In this document: in pieces, positions 17,593-27,200 of the stretch
How the letters are laid out: the number at the start of each line of letters is the position of its first letter
How positions within the stretch are numbered: position 1 is the first letter of the stretch
NCBI RefSeq assembly: GCF_000213575.1
Contig: NZ_GL892010.1
Span: 84,624-148,623, forward strand
Source: Dysgonomonas mossii DSM 22836
GTDB taxonomy: Bacteria; Bacteroidota; Bacteroidia; Bacteroidales; Dysgonomonadaceae
Direction: 5' to 3'
DNA length: 64,000 bases
Notes under the pieces: generated by a model
What the model saw: only the letters and a program-made list of their open reading frames with translations
Told to the model about the DNA's origin: nothing
The model's database searches: none
Translations under genes and position numbers: made by a program

Positions 17593-18150
17593 TAAATTCT
17601 CAATATTATTGCGACGTTTATTTTTAAGGTTTTTGTAAAAAGTAGGAGTTAATCCGGTCACTTTTTTAAATTGATTGGATAAGTGAGCAGCACTACTATA
17701 ATGTAATTTGTAGGAAATTTCGGCAAGGTTCAATTCATCATAAAGAATTAATTCTTTAACTTTTTCTATTTTATGTATAATAATAAAATGTTCTATCGTA
17801 ATACCTTCAGCCTCCGAAAATAAATTGGCTAGATAAGTGTAGTTGTTATTTAATTTTTTACTCAGATAATCAGAAAAGTTTACTTTTAATTCTTCTCTAT
17901 AGTGATGTATAAGTTCTATAATTATAGTTTTTATTTGTTCTATCTGGATTGCCTTTTTATCATCCATCAATTCAAGTCCCGATTTCAATAGTATTGTACG
18001 AAGCTGCTCTTGCTGTTCAATTGAAATTTTCTCTAAAGTCTCTATTTCGCCTAACTGAACGCTAGAATATTTGATTCCAATCTCCTCAAGATTGGATTTC
18101 ACCATCATTATACAACGGCGACTAACCATATATTTGATATATATCTTCAT
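17590..18150 (-). CDS. Small AraC-family transcriptional regulator
   Basis: 186 residues. The C-terminal half (about 95-180) is a two-HTH AraC DNA-binding domain: YLANLFSEAEGITIEHFIIIHKIEKVKELI, then LAEISYKLHYSSAAHLSNQFKKVTGLTP, the consensus second helix-turn-helix. The N-terminal part is short (MKIYIKYMVSRRCIMMVKSNLEEIGI...), an arrangement common in Bacteroidetes, and has no cupin sensor domain. The ligand is unknown. It faces the glucan synthase gene tail to tail and may or may not control it. The start chosen is the first ATG, which gives the conserved MKIYIK opening. Confidence 0.85.
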   Translation of the reverse strand: MKIYIKYMVSRRCIMMVKSNLEEIGIKYSSVQLGEIETLEKISIEQQEQLRTILLKSGLELMDDKKAIQIEQIKTIIIELIHHYREELKVNFSDYLSKKLNNNYTYLANLFSEAEGITIEHFIIIHKIEKVKELILYDELNLAEISYKLHYSSAAHLSNQFKKVTGLTPTFYKNLKNKRRNNIENL

Positions 18151-18241
18151 TGGAGTGTTTATTTGATTGTAATATGCTGATTTATTCAGGCTTATTTGAA
18201 GGAGGATATAAAATATATTGTTTTATATTCTAAATGAGTAC

Positions 18242-18274
18242 AAAAAACGGGTAAGTAATTACACCTACCCGTTT
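18242..18274 (-). terminator. Intrinsic terminator of the second RRM gene
   Basis: On the minus strand, stem AAACGGGTA / TACCCGTTT with a 12-nt loop is followed by a T run (the A's at 18242-18247 on the plus strand). Confidence 0.8.
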
Positions 18275-18298
18275 GAAATTATACATCAGTTCGTTTGA

Positions 18299-18589
18299 TT
18301 AGTAACGATTTCCACCACGGTTGTTATAACCTCCGCTAGCTCTATCCGTTTTAGGACGAGCAATAGTTACAGTGATCGTCTTGCCTTCATAATCAGCATT
18401 GTTTAGCTCATCGATAGCTTTTTGGCCTTCTGCATCATTAGGCATTTCAACAAAGCCGAATCCACGCGATCTTCCAGTTTCTCTGTCTGTAATAATCTTA
18501 GTAGATTCTACTTCGCCATAGGCTGTAAATAATTCTTGCAAACTCTCGCTTGTTGTGCTAAAGTTTAGATTCGATACGTAAATGTTCAT
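18299..18589 (-). CDS. Single-RRM RNA-binding protein, second paralogue
   Basis: 96 residues, the same architecture as the protein at 5608-5907: RNP2 NIYVSNL at the start, RNP1 RGFGFVEM near residue 45, and a Gly/Asn-rich tail (GGYNNRGGNRY). Here the RRM is closer to the common bacterial consensus (ESTKIITDRETGRSRGFGFVEM). Having two copies 13 kb apart suggests different expression conditions. It has its own terminator, so it is probably monocistronic. Likely role: global RNA chaperone or post-transcriptional regulator, inferred from the family. Confidence 0.93.
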   Translation of the reverse strand: MNIYVSNLNFSTTSESLQELFTAYGEVESTKIITDRETGRSRGFGFVEMPNDAEGQKAIDELNNADYEGKTITVTIARPKTDRASGGYNNRGGNRY

Positions 18590-18741
18590 TCTTTTTATTA
18601 TTAATTATTATTGGAGACATCCTTATTGGTTAGGCCGATCCTTACAGCATTCATCATGCCTCTTAGACCACTTTTCAAATTGGATGTTACCATATTATTG
18701 CTAAAATATCTTTGTTTATATAGAAATAGCTGTTCTGCGAT

Positions 18742-18981
18742 TTATATCTTTGATTTATGCAATCTGATATATTTATCCACTCGGGCATCTATTTCCTCCT
18801 GAGACAAATGCGCCGGCAGTTCAATTGTTGTCCTTTCGCTAATTATGACATGAATAACAGACCCATTTTTTTCCTTTACATTTTTCAATACAGATTCAGC
18901 CTGCTGAGTGGCCGAAGTTCTTTCAGAGCGAGTTATCTCTCCCTCTTTCCTGTTTATCGAAGAGCTTTGTTTTGCTGCCAT
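18742..18981 (-). CDS. Small unknown protein following a RelA/SpoT-domain gene
   Basis: 79 residues from the ATG giving MAAKQSSSINRKEGE; a TTG start 57 bp upstream is possible but less likely. The N-terminal half is polar (Ser/Lys/Glu/Thr); the C-terminal half has a compact pattern (SVIHVIISERTTIELPAHLSQEEIDARVDKYI) with a beta strand followed by a helix. I do not recognise a family. It is the last gene of a three-gene minus-strand operon, 63 bp after the RelA/SpoT-domain gene. In known toxic small-alarmone-synthetase modules a small neighbour is the antitoxin; whether that applies here is speculation. Confidence 0.6.
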   Translation of the reverse strand: MAAKQSSSINRKEGEITRSERTSATQQAESVLKNVKEKNGSVIHVIISERTTIELPAHLSQEEIDARVDKYIRLHKSKI

Positions 18982-19044
18982 TTTTGTTTTTTTAAAATCT
19001 GCCTTTTCTATTTTTACAAATACGAAAGAGTTGTTCAATAGCTA

Positions 19045-20091
19045 TCATTTCATCTGTTTTTCAGAAACCATATCTTTATATATTTGAGCTATTCGCAATA
19101 AGCGGGATGAACGATCATTTTCCGAAATAACAGGGTGATCTTTAAGTATAGTTATAATTTTTTTTCTTAATAGAACTAATAACAAGAGGTCTGAAGATGT
19201 TTTATCTATTGTTATATTTATATTTCTTCTTGCTATATATTGGGTCAGTTTGTCATATTCATATTTTGCAACATCAATCAGAGTTTCCCCTTTAGTAAGG
19301 AGCTCAGAGATAATTGTTTCGGGAGAATCCAATTTTAAGTTTAAAAACTCATCGTATAATAACCCCGCATTATTTGCAAATAGTTCTCCAACATTCAGTA
19401 ATTCTCCCATTCTCACAGTAAAATCATGTACATCGACAAACTCACCTTCCTGAAGTTTCAATCTTTCATTTGTAGCTTCCAATAACCGTTGAATAGTTAT
19501 ATCTCCCGATTTTGTTATAAGCCCTAACTGATCGATCAAAAGCTTTTCATCTTTTGATAAATTTCCTTTCCGGGGCTTATATTGCAAGTCATGTTCAATT
19601 TCATTATATACATGTGACAATAGGCTGCAAACCTGAATTTCACACGTCGTATTTTTTAAATTAAGATTATCGATAAGATATTCGGAAGGTAAAGCTACCT
19701 GACAGTGAGTCGCTTTATAGTATTTGCCATTATCGCCATTCTTGTCTTTAACTTCAATTCTGATTTTATCATTACCCTTACCAATAAAAGTTCGCCGAAT
19801 CTCCTCTACGACTTTCGGCCTGTCTGTTTCCTGATAAGTTATAATACGCACACCTGCAAGGTCGCTAATTCCATCAAATACACTGTTTACAGTTTGGTAT
19901 TTGCTGCTTTTCCTTAATTTCTCTGTCAGACTTGTCGGACTTTTAGCTCTGTGTTGAACAGTAGCTCTGACAGTCAGATTCTTTTCGACTATGATCTGGC
20001 ATATATCAAAAACTATATCGGCCAGTTTTTTATAACGATCATATTCTCTGATGTATCTTTTGACGGTTTCTTCTATCAAATTATCATCCAT
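19045..20091 (-). CDS. RelA/SpoT-domain nucleotide pyrophosphokinase-like protein
   Basis: 348 residues. The synthetase core (about 45-200) shows the family motifs: HRAKSPTSLTEKLRK (ATP-binding basic segment), ISDLAGVRIITY (catalytic Asp region), KYYKATHCQV (the G-loop Tyr and His) and CEIQVCSLLSHVYNEIEHDLQYK (catalytic Glu in EIQ). No HD hydrolase domain or TGS/ACT regions are present, so it resembles a small alarmone synthetase with an added C-terminal helical domain (about 205-348). It should transfer pyrophosphate from ATP to GTP/GDP or, as in toxic relatives, to tRNA or adenine nucleotides. Its start overlaps the stop of the upstream oxidoreductase gene by 8 nt, so translation is probably coupled. 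Confidence 0.85.
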   Translation of the reverse strand: MDDNLIEETVKRYIREYDRYKKLADIVFDICQIIVEKNLTVRATVQHRAKSPTSLTEKLRKSSKYQTVNSVFDGISDLAGVRIITYQETDRPKVVEEIRRTFIGKGNDKIRIEVKDKNGDNGKYYKATHCQVALPSEYLIDNLNLKNTTCEIQVCSLLSHVYNEIEHDLQYKPRKGNLSKDEKLLIDQLGLITKSGDITIQRLLEATNERLKLQEGEFVDVHDFTVRMGELLNVGELFANNAGLLYDEFLNLKLDSPETIISELLTKGETLIDVAKYEYDKLTQYIARRNINITIDKTSSDLLLLVLLRKKIITILKDHPVISENDRSSRLLRIAQIYKDMVSEKQMK

Positions 20092-21178
20092 GAGATAGAA
20101 CTATTGCTGATAATGCTACTTTTTCTGCTATAGCAAATTCTTCTTTCAATTTGCACACAACTTCTTTAACGCTACTTATTTTCTGGGCCAGATGAGCATT
20201 TATTCCGGCAAAAGCATATCCTTTTTTCATATCGCCTTTAGATGCATTGAATAATGCTTTCATTATACAATAGGGGCTCTTAGTATAGTCACAAGTTTTT
20301 ATACAATGTACCGGACAGTTTTTAGGAACTTCTAATCCTTCGGCAACACGTTTGAGAAATTCTCCTTTGATGGCACGCCCGGGCATCCCTACGGGACTGT
20401 TGATTATCATTAAGTCGTCTTCTTTAGCTGTAAGATAGACCTGCTTGAAGGCTTCTGAAGCATCGCATTCCTCTGTAGTAACAAATATTGTTCCCATCTG
20501 TACAGCTGATGCTCCCATTTCGATAAAACGGTATATATCCCCTCCTGAAGATATCCCACCTGCGGCAATAACTGATATCGTTTTTATTTCTTTATATGAA
20601 GCTACCGTTTTTATAACTTCTGGAATTATTTGTTCAAGAGAATACTGCTCATCATCAAGTTGGTCTCTTTTAAATCCTAAATGCCCTCCGGCTTTTGGTC
20701 CCTCTACAACTATCGCATCCGGCAAATAACTGTAGTTATTATACCATTTCTCACAAATTATCTTTGCGGCACGGGATGAGGAAACAATAGGCACTAATTT
20801 AGTTTTGCTATCGGCAGTTTGATAGGATGGTAAATCCAACGGAAGGCCTGCACCTGCAAATATTATATCTGCTTTTTCAGCGATGGCGGTACGTGCCATA
20901 TCTGCAAAATTAGATAAGGCAACCATTATATTGACACCAATTATACCTTTTGTCTTTTCTCTGGCTAAACGCAATTCTTCTTTCAGTCCCCAAATACTAT
21001 TCTTTATGAAATTTCCGTGACCTTTATGAATGAGGCCTAAACCAGCACATGATATAACACCTATACCTCCTTCATTAGCCATCGCCGATGCTAAACCGGA
21101 TAAAGACACACCTACACCCATTCCACCTTGGACAACCGGAAGTTTTACTTCCATATTCCCTATAAAAAATGATTTCAT
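20084..21178 (-). CDS. Nitronate monooxygenase / NAD(P)H-dependent flavin oxidoreductase
   Basis: 364 residues, a TIM-barrel FMN enzyme of the 2-nitropropane dioxygenase family. Visible signatures: VQGGMGVGVSLSGLASAMANEGGIGVIS at the N-terminus, GPKAGGHLG (phosphate-binding loop) and GGISSGGDIYRFIEMGASAVQMGT (FMN-phosphate site). A C-terminal Cys-containing segment (CPVHCIKTCDYTKSPYC) is found in one subgroup common in anaerobes. Family members oxidise propionate-3-nitronate or reduce enoyl or quinone substrates, so the exact reaction is open. It is the first gene of the operon with the RelA/SpoT-domain protein (8-nt overlap). Confidence 0.88.
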   Translation of the reverse strand: MKSFFIGNMEVKLPVVQGGMGVGVSLSGLASAMANEGGIGVISCAGLGLIHKGHGNFIKNSIWGLKEELRLAREKTKGIIGVNIMVALSNFADMARTAIAEKADIIFAGAGLPLDLPSYQTADSKTKLVPIVSSSRAAKIICEKWYNNYSYLPDAIVVEGPKAGGHLGFKRDQLDDEQYSLEQIIPEVIKTVASYKEIKTISVIAAGGISSGGDIYRFIEMGASAVQMGTIFVTTEECDASEAFKQVYLTAKEDDLMIINSPVGMPGRAIKGEFLKRVAEGLEVPKNCPVHCIKTCDYTKSPYCIMKALFNASKGDMKKGYAFAGINAHLAQKISSVKEVVCKLKEEFAIAEKVALSAIVLSHG

Positions 21179-21749
21179 CTTATTTACAAAAATGTGTCAT
21201 GATCAACCGCATTATAGGCTCTCATAACTGATTAATACTATAAACAAGCGAGTTGATTTTGTTGTCGATTTTGACGATGGGAAGATCCGCAAACAGAGGC
21301 GGAGCAAATCATTGTGAAGAAAAGATACAATAAAAACTATATTGTTAGACATGTAAGATACGGAAACAAATCGACTTATTTGTTGTTTTGTAATATCTTA
21401 TTAAAATATTTTCATTTTTTTATTTATAACTTTAGCATAAACATTGATATATTCGATCATTTTAGTAATACTCTCAACCTGAATCTCGCTGAAAGTAATA
21501 AAATTCTGAAATAATAAGGGAGCATATGAAAGTATATATTCTTAGAAAACCCCAAAAGACATGCAGAATACCTTTTGAAGAAATGGAAATTGTATAGAAA
21601 TGCTTGTTCATATACAACAGAATTCTTATCTATAGTTTGCGACCAACTTCTTCAAGTGAAAATTAGAAAAAAGTACAGAAAAAGAAACATTAGAATAAAG
21701 CATTTTATATCTTTGCAAAGAATAAGTCGCTCTTTGTATAGTGAGGAAA
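21179..21749. other. Gap upstream of the broken integrase end
   Basis: About 570 bp without a credible gene; two short plus-strand frames look like chance. TATCTTTG at 21708-21715 is a good plus-strand TAnnTTTG box, but what follows within 60 bp is the end of the integrase gene in the opposite direction. It may be a host promoter cut off from its gene by insertion of the island. Confidence 0.4.
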
Positions 21750-22886
21750 TTAAGCATATCTAAGAACTAAGCTGGTTTCTAAATCGTTACCTGTCGAAAG
21801 GCGAATGCTACGTAATCGATTGATTAATAGATAATAATGGGCTTTATTATGTCTTGCTGTGTGAAACGTAAGATTCTTCTGTATCCCGCATAGGTCGCCG
21901 ATTTCCTTCAGATATGAATTCAACTTCTGATTACTGATAACAGGAAGTATTTTTCCATATGGAAGTTTCCCTTTATACTTATTCAGAATCATTTTAGGGA
22001 TTTCTAGTAAAGGTACATTTACATCAACTCCAGTTTTCTTCCGTTTGGTCATAATCCACAGATTCCCGTCAAATGATTTGCGGATGTGTTCTTCTTTAAG
22101 TCCGGCTACATCTATGTAGGATAAACCGCAAAAACATGAAAAAATAAATAAATCCCTGACATGTTCGAGCCTTTCAGAGACAAGGTTTAGTTCAAGAATC
22201 TTTTTGATTTCATCTTCTGTCAGGTAGCCTCTATCCACTTTGCTCAAGCGGATTTTATAGTTGGCAAACGGGTCACCAACAAGTAAACCATTATTTCGGG
22301 CAATCAGGATAATCCTCTTGAAGAATTGCATGAACTTGGCTGTGGTATTAGCATTGCACTTTCCAATCGTTTTTAGATAAACTTCAAAATCAGTGATAAA
22401 CATCAGGTTGATTTCCTTCAAGGCAACGTCAGACAGGCGGTATCTGTGTTGGATGAAGCTTTCTAAATGTTTTCGGGTTACTTCATACTTCTGATAAGTA
22501 GATGCTGATTTGGATATGTCAATAAGCTGTTTGACATCGTTGTTATGCCTTTCAAACAGGTTTAATACAGTTTCATGATTCTCAGTATGCCCTAAGAACT
22601 CGTTCTTAACCTTCTCGGCAGTTACATAGTTATCACGCCTTTGTTGTTCGTGATAGATTCGATTCAGGGATGCTTTAATATTATCCAGCAGTTCGTTGAT
22701 TTTTCCGGCAGACTTTCCGCTTGCCTTGCCAGCCTTTACACTCCAGTTATCGGGGAGGATGCTTTGTTTTGTGCTGAATTGGCTAATTTTTCCGTCAACG
22801 GTAACTCTTGCCATAATCATAACCTCTCCATTTCGCTTTTCAGCACCTTTTTTTAGGTAAAAAAGGACTTTGAATGTACTCTTCAT
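21750..22886 (-). pseudogene. Tyrosine-recombinase integrase, C-terminus lost
   Basis: 378 residues. The N-terminal arm-binding and core-binding domains are intact (about 1-210), and the catalytic domain begins normally: CFCGLSYIDVAGL (box I, with Ser where many recombinases have Arg, as in CTnDOT-type integrases) and LTFHTARH (box II). Directly after HTARH the sequence changes to NKAHYYLLINRLRS, with no match to the usual TFA..........LGH...T..Y. The second His/Trp and the nucleophilic Tyr are missing, so the product should be inactive. The unrelated end contains GGTAACGATTTAG on the coding strand, a 13-bp sequence repeated beyond the gene start. It is probably the deleted end of an integrated element. 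Confidence 0.8.
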
Positions 22887-22947
22887 AATCTCACTTTTTA
22901 ATGTTACAAAATTACTTTTAATGAATTAATAGTGAGATATATACAGA

Positions 22948-23250
22948 CTGTCCAATTTTGGACAGCAAGAGGTCATTTTCAGACAAATCGTTACCTATTT
23001 TGTCCAGAGAAGAAAGGGTAACGATTTAGGCACAAAAGTGTGTCTTTTTAAGGCTTTTTCGTGTCCTTTAGGAAGGACATATAACAAATAAAAAACCCTA
23101 CAAGTTATTGACTTGTAGGGTTTTGTCCGTTTTCTGTCTGTTTTTGTCCAGACCTTTCAGCGGAGAGAGAGGTTTGTGAACCTTTCTCCTTATGTCATAC
23201 TATACAGTGTTTTATAATTTCAAAGAAGCTATTGGTTACTAATTAGTAAC
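22948..23250. repeat. Palindrome-dense region upstream of the integrase (att/recombination-like)
   Basis: Six inverted repeats in 300 bp: CTGTCCAA-TT-TTGGACAG (22948-22965); AAATCGTTACC (22985-22995) with GGTAACGATTT (23017-23027); GTCCTT-tagg-AAGGAC (23063-23078); a 14-bp stem AAAACCCTACAAGT / ACTTGTAGGGTTTT (23092-23124); an imperfect hairpin (23162-23189); and the perfect 16-mer GTTACTAATTAGTAAC (23235-23250). TTTTGTCC also recurs directly (22998, 23121, 23142). CTAAATCGTTACC occurs in one orientation at 21779-21791 and inverted at 23017-23029. This looks like integrase binding sites and an attachment core; an origin of transfer is an alternative. Confidence 0.55.
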
Positions 23251-23391
23251 GCTTTTTCACAGCATTCAAAGCAGTTCATGTCTATGAATCGTCCGCCTTA
23301 TCTCTAGGAACAAAGATAGTGAGAAATAATGACTTATCTACTTCATCTTTATATCTTTTTCATGTTAGACAGTGTCGAATAGGCCCATATA

Positions 23392-24141
23392 TTATCTATT
23401 GCTATCAAGAATTTTAAGACAATATTTTAATCCTTTCAATTCTCCTCTTAATTCATTCCGATTGCCTACTGTATCATCAAAATTAATCATCCTATTTTCA
23501 ATAGATTCTATTCTATCAATAATCTGGGTTCGTACTTCATTAAAAACAATATCTGCATTTAGAATAAGACCCTTAATAGGTTCTCTATTTTCTATTAACA
23601 AACTTAATTGCTTGTAATATTCGTCTTTCAAATTCTTGAGATTTTGCGGATCATGCAATAATTCTATTGTTAGATTGAAGAGTTGCCTCATCACCTCTTC
23701 CGGCAAAGTATCTAATTCTTTCCTTGCTGTATTTCGTCCTCGAATTCCCCTATATCGGGAAAAATTACAATAAAAATTATCTATATCATTATTAATATCT
23801 ATAGTTACGTGCTTAGAATCTGTAAAAAGATATAGATTACAGGCTTTTATGCTATATTTAAAGTAATACTCTCCATTTTCTGAAAAAGATTCACTCAATT
23901 TACGAATTGTACTTGTATAATATGAATTGAATATTTCAGGAATGATACGTTTCACCTTCGCATATTCACTAGCTAAAGTTACTTCTGATTTATATTCCTC
24001 ACTATAACTAATTTCAATATTGGGAGCGTATTCCCAATCCTCATTAATAGATACATAGAGGTACTTATTGACAAGTTCTAATGTATCTCCTCTTCTAATA
24101 TAGGGAGAGATGCTTTTTATAAGGTAACATTTATCTTTCAT
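23392..24141 (-). CDS. Unknown protein paired with the island helicase
   Basis: 249 residues from the ATG giving MKDKCYLIKSISPYI; a TTG 12 bp upstream is a weaker start. No domain is recognised. The first half is beta-rich (LVNKYLYVSINEDWEY, YYFKYSIKACNLYLF), with a basic patch at about 130-145 (SRYRGIRGRNTARKEL); the second half is helical and ends in a predicted coiled coil (VFNEVRTQIIDRIESIENRM, NRNELRGELKGLKYCLKIL). There is no signal peptide and there are no membrane segments. It lies 156 bp downstream of the large helicase gene on the same strand, and low-GC codon use matches it, so the two may form one functional pair. Confidence 0.65.
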   Translation of the reverse strand: MKDKCYLIKSISPYIRRGDTLELVNKYLYVSINEDWEYAPNIEISYSEEYKSEVTLASEYAKVKRIIPEIFNSYYTSTIRKLSESFSENGEYYFKYSIKACNLYLFTDSKHVTIDINNDIDNFYCNFSRYRGIRGRNTARKELDTLPEEVMRQLFNLTIELLHDPQNLKNLKDEYYKQLSLLIENREPIKGLILNADIVFNEVRTQIIDRIESIENRMINFDDTVGNRNELRGELKGLKYCLKILDSNR

Positions 24142-24297
24142 AGCACACTGCAATATTTTAATCTGTAAGAGTACAAAGAATAGAAAAAAAGATGATTGAG
24201 TATTTATTCAATACAACTTATATAGGAACTTATTTTAGTGGCTTTGGCTGTGTTTACATAATTGACAAATAACTTTATTATTATCAGTCATAGCCAA

Positions 24298-27200
24298 TTA
24301 TTCATTCGTGATTATATAAAATCCGTTCCCTGTTCTCTTTAAAAGCAAATCGGTTGCACCAAGTAATGATAGTAACTCCGAACTATTAGCCAATTTAGTC
24401 TTCTCTATCCCTGGCTGAACAACATATATATGAAACTCAATATCGCAATAATTAGAAAGCAACATATTTTGGATTATAAGTAATTCATCGTCTCCACCTT
24501 TCTCGTATCTTGACGGATTTCCTTGTGCAAGCCGGTTGCTATTCCTGCGGTTCATGTGGTTCAACAATTCTATTGCATTGTGTCTCCAATGATAACTTCG
24601 TTGAGCTTGCCCACATACTTCATATAAATCTTTTAAACGTCCTCCAGCTTCATCTTTAGATGAAAATTTGCAATGATATAATTCAAAAATGAGCTTATTA
24701 TGTTCTGACTCATATCCTTTGATTGCAATAATATCACTTGCTTCATTTGCATCGTCGTCATCAAAAATGATATTATACTCTGGTTCATCTTTCAATCCTT
24801 CAAGTATTCGATGCTGTATTGAATCTTCTCGCTTGATTTTCTTCTGAGATTCCTTCGTAATATCAATACCATCCCAATTATATGGAATTATCTTATCTGT
24901 ATCAAAAATTGATGATTTATAATTGAACAAGAAGAATAAGTCATTGTACATTTTCGAGTTATCTTGAAACCATACTGTAGGAGGGTATTCAAAAAACAAA
25001 TCAGTAATGTTTTTGCTTTCTTTTCTTTGATTTACAATAATTGGATTACCTTTAATGAGGGTATATCTATATCCACGTCCATTCTTATCCTCATCTAATT
25101 CCAACCTATATGAAGAAGCCCCAGTTCCTATAATAATATCAAATTCAACAGTATTAGAGGTATAGTCCATCAACTGAATACTATGGTCTATTAGTAAACT
25201 AGATCCGCAAACTGCTGATTGTGGATCATAATAAAATTTCTCATGCCATTTAATAGATATTGGAATTTTCGCCTCCGGGAATTTAGATATTCTTTCAGGT
25301 TTTTGAATAAAATCGAATATATTTTTTGTATCAATCGTTTCATCTAACAGTTTAACTCCAGTCTTATCACACCATTCACAATAATCAGGAATTGATTTAA
25401 CCAACTTTGTCCAAACACGCCCTTTATTTGAGCAGCCAATCGTTATTTTTTCTCCATCCTCATAACCTGTACCAAATAAATTCGAACTATGCATTCCTTT
25501 ATCAATTTCACTCAGTCCTTTGACTATTCCATTTCCGGCATACATTGTAAAACTAATCGGACCATCCAAATGGGATTTTAATCCAAGATTAAACAACTCT
25601 AATTGAAATACATTATGCAAAACCCGATATATGTCACCTTCATTGTAAAGAGAAATATTTTTACCAACTAGTGCTTCTGCGAGTTTATCATGAGTAGAAC
25701 CATTATTAGAACTGTTAATATATAAAAGTTTCTGTTCAGGATTCAAATATGCAATGTATAGGTCATATTCGGTATTAATTAAGTCGTCGATTTTTCCCCA
25801 AGGAACTTTTTCCGTACTTCGTGCTATAATTATCTGTAAATTCTTTTTATTATGCTCAACTGCAATTGTTTCATATTTTTTATTTTTGAAATATTCAATA
25901 TATTTTTCAGGGTGCCACAGGACATTACTGTCATATAATTTAAAAACGACAGTACTCATAGCAGGCATAATGTTTCGTATTGGAATTTTGTATGGTATTG
26001 GCACATCAGAAAAATTTTTAAAGAAATTTTCTTCCTTGACAATATTTCCAATAATATCTTCATTTGATTGGCTTATGATTTTGTCCCAATCCGAATCTTT
26101 ACGATACAATTCGCTTAGCACTCCTTTAAAGCTATTATCGACGATGTTAGCTATAATAGTAGCCGGACCAAGGTTACTTCCAGTTGTTCTTGTGAACCTT
26201 CCAATAAACTGAAATGACGTGGTAATGTTTTTATGCATCTCATGCATTGCGCAAATTTTTAATTGAGGAAGATCAAACCCTTCTCCAAGCATGTCTACAC
26301 AAACAATAATTCGATGTCTTTTTTCTTTAATACCTTCAAGTATTTCCCGCTGCAAAGTTTTTGATATACCACTATGGATAAATACAGGAGAATACTCCGA
26401 GTATTTTTTATATATCTGCTCGTAAACTTCTTCTGCTTTCGATCTCTCATCTACACGAGCCATTAAGATATGGTCATATCCAGCTTCAAGGTCTCTTTTT
26501 AGTGTTTCAATAGCCTTTTCTGCAATTTTTTCATCAGCTGTAGCGGGATTGAAATCTACAATAGGGCTAAATATGATTTTCTCATAATATTTGTCTCTTT
26601 GCGCTAAAGATAGAGGATAGTTATATATAGTTTCTCCTTCAATCCGGCCTCCATCATTTCTGAATGGTGTCGCGGTGAATAGTAATACTGGTTTTCCCTC
26701 AGCCTCAAAATTTAATTTTATTTCTTTCCATGTTTTTGCTGCAATATGATGGGCTTCATCTACAATCAAATTATTGCATTGCTGAACAATCAACTTGAAA
26801 ATATCACTTTTTCCATTTTTAAGAAGATTAGTCAAGATTTGAGGTGTAGAAATAATTACATTAGCATCTAATATTTTCTTTGCATCTTCAATCGTATCAA
26901 TGGTTGTTTTAAGTACAGATACTTTAGGATAGAGAGCTGAATCATTTACAACCTCAAATGGTTCAATTTTCAGAATACCCAACCCTATATATTTATTGGA
27001 AATTTGTGTCCGTAAAGAATCTGTTGGAACAATAACTAGTGTTCTTTCATTTTGATTTGCTATTGATAGACAAATCATTGTCTCTGTTTTCCCTGTTCCT
27101 GTTGGCATTATAACCAAAGCTGGTTTACTTGAAATACTCCAATGTGCTAAAATGGAATGTAATGCACCGATTTGTGGTGGGCGTAGCCCATATTGTACAA

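Noticed and set aside
18707-18752. Two plus-strand TATCTTTG boxes near 18.7 kb
   Set aside because: No plus-strand gene follows; the second box is just the reverse of codons in the small minus-strand gene.
21314-21763. Two plus-strand frames (66 and 62 codons) in the gap before the integrase
   Set aside because: No recognisable features; the second overlaps the integrase 3' end in the opposite direction.
22948-23250. CRISPR array
   Set aside because: The repeats are palindromes of different sequence at uneven spacing, not a direct-repeat/spacer pattern.
25754-26212. Plus-strand 152-codon frame inside the helicase gene
   Set aside because: Lies wholly antisense to conserved helicase motifs; a shadow frame.
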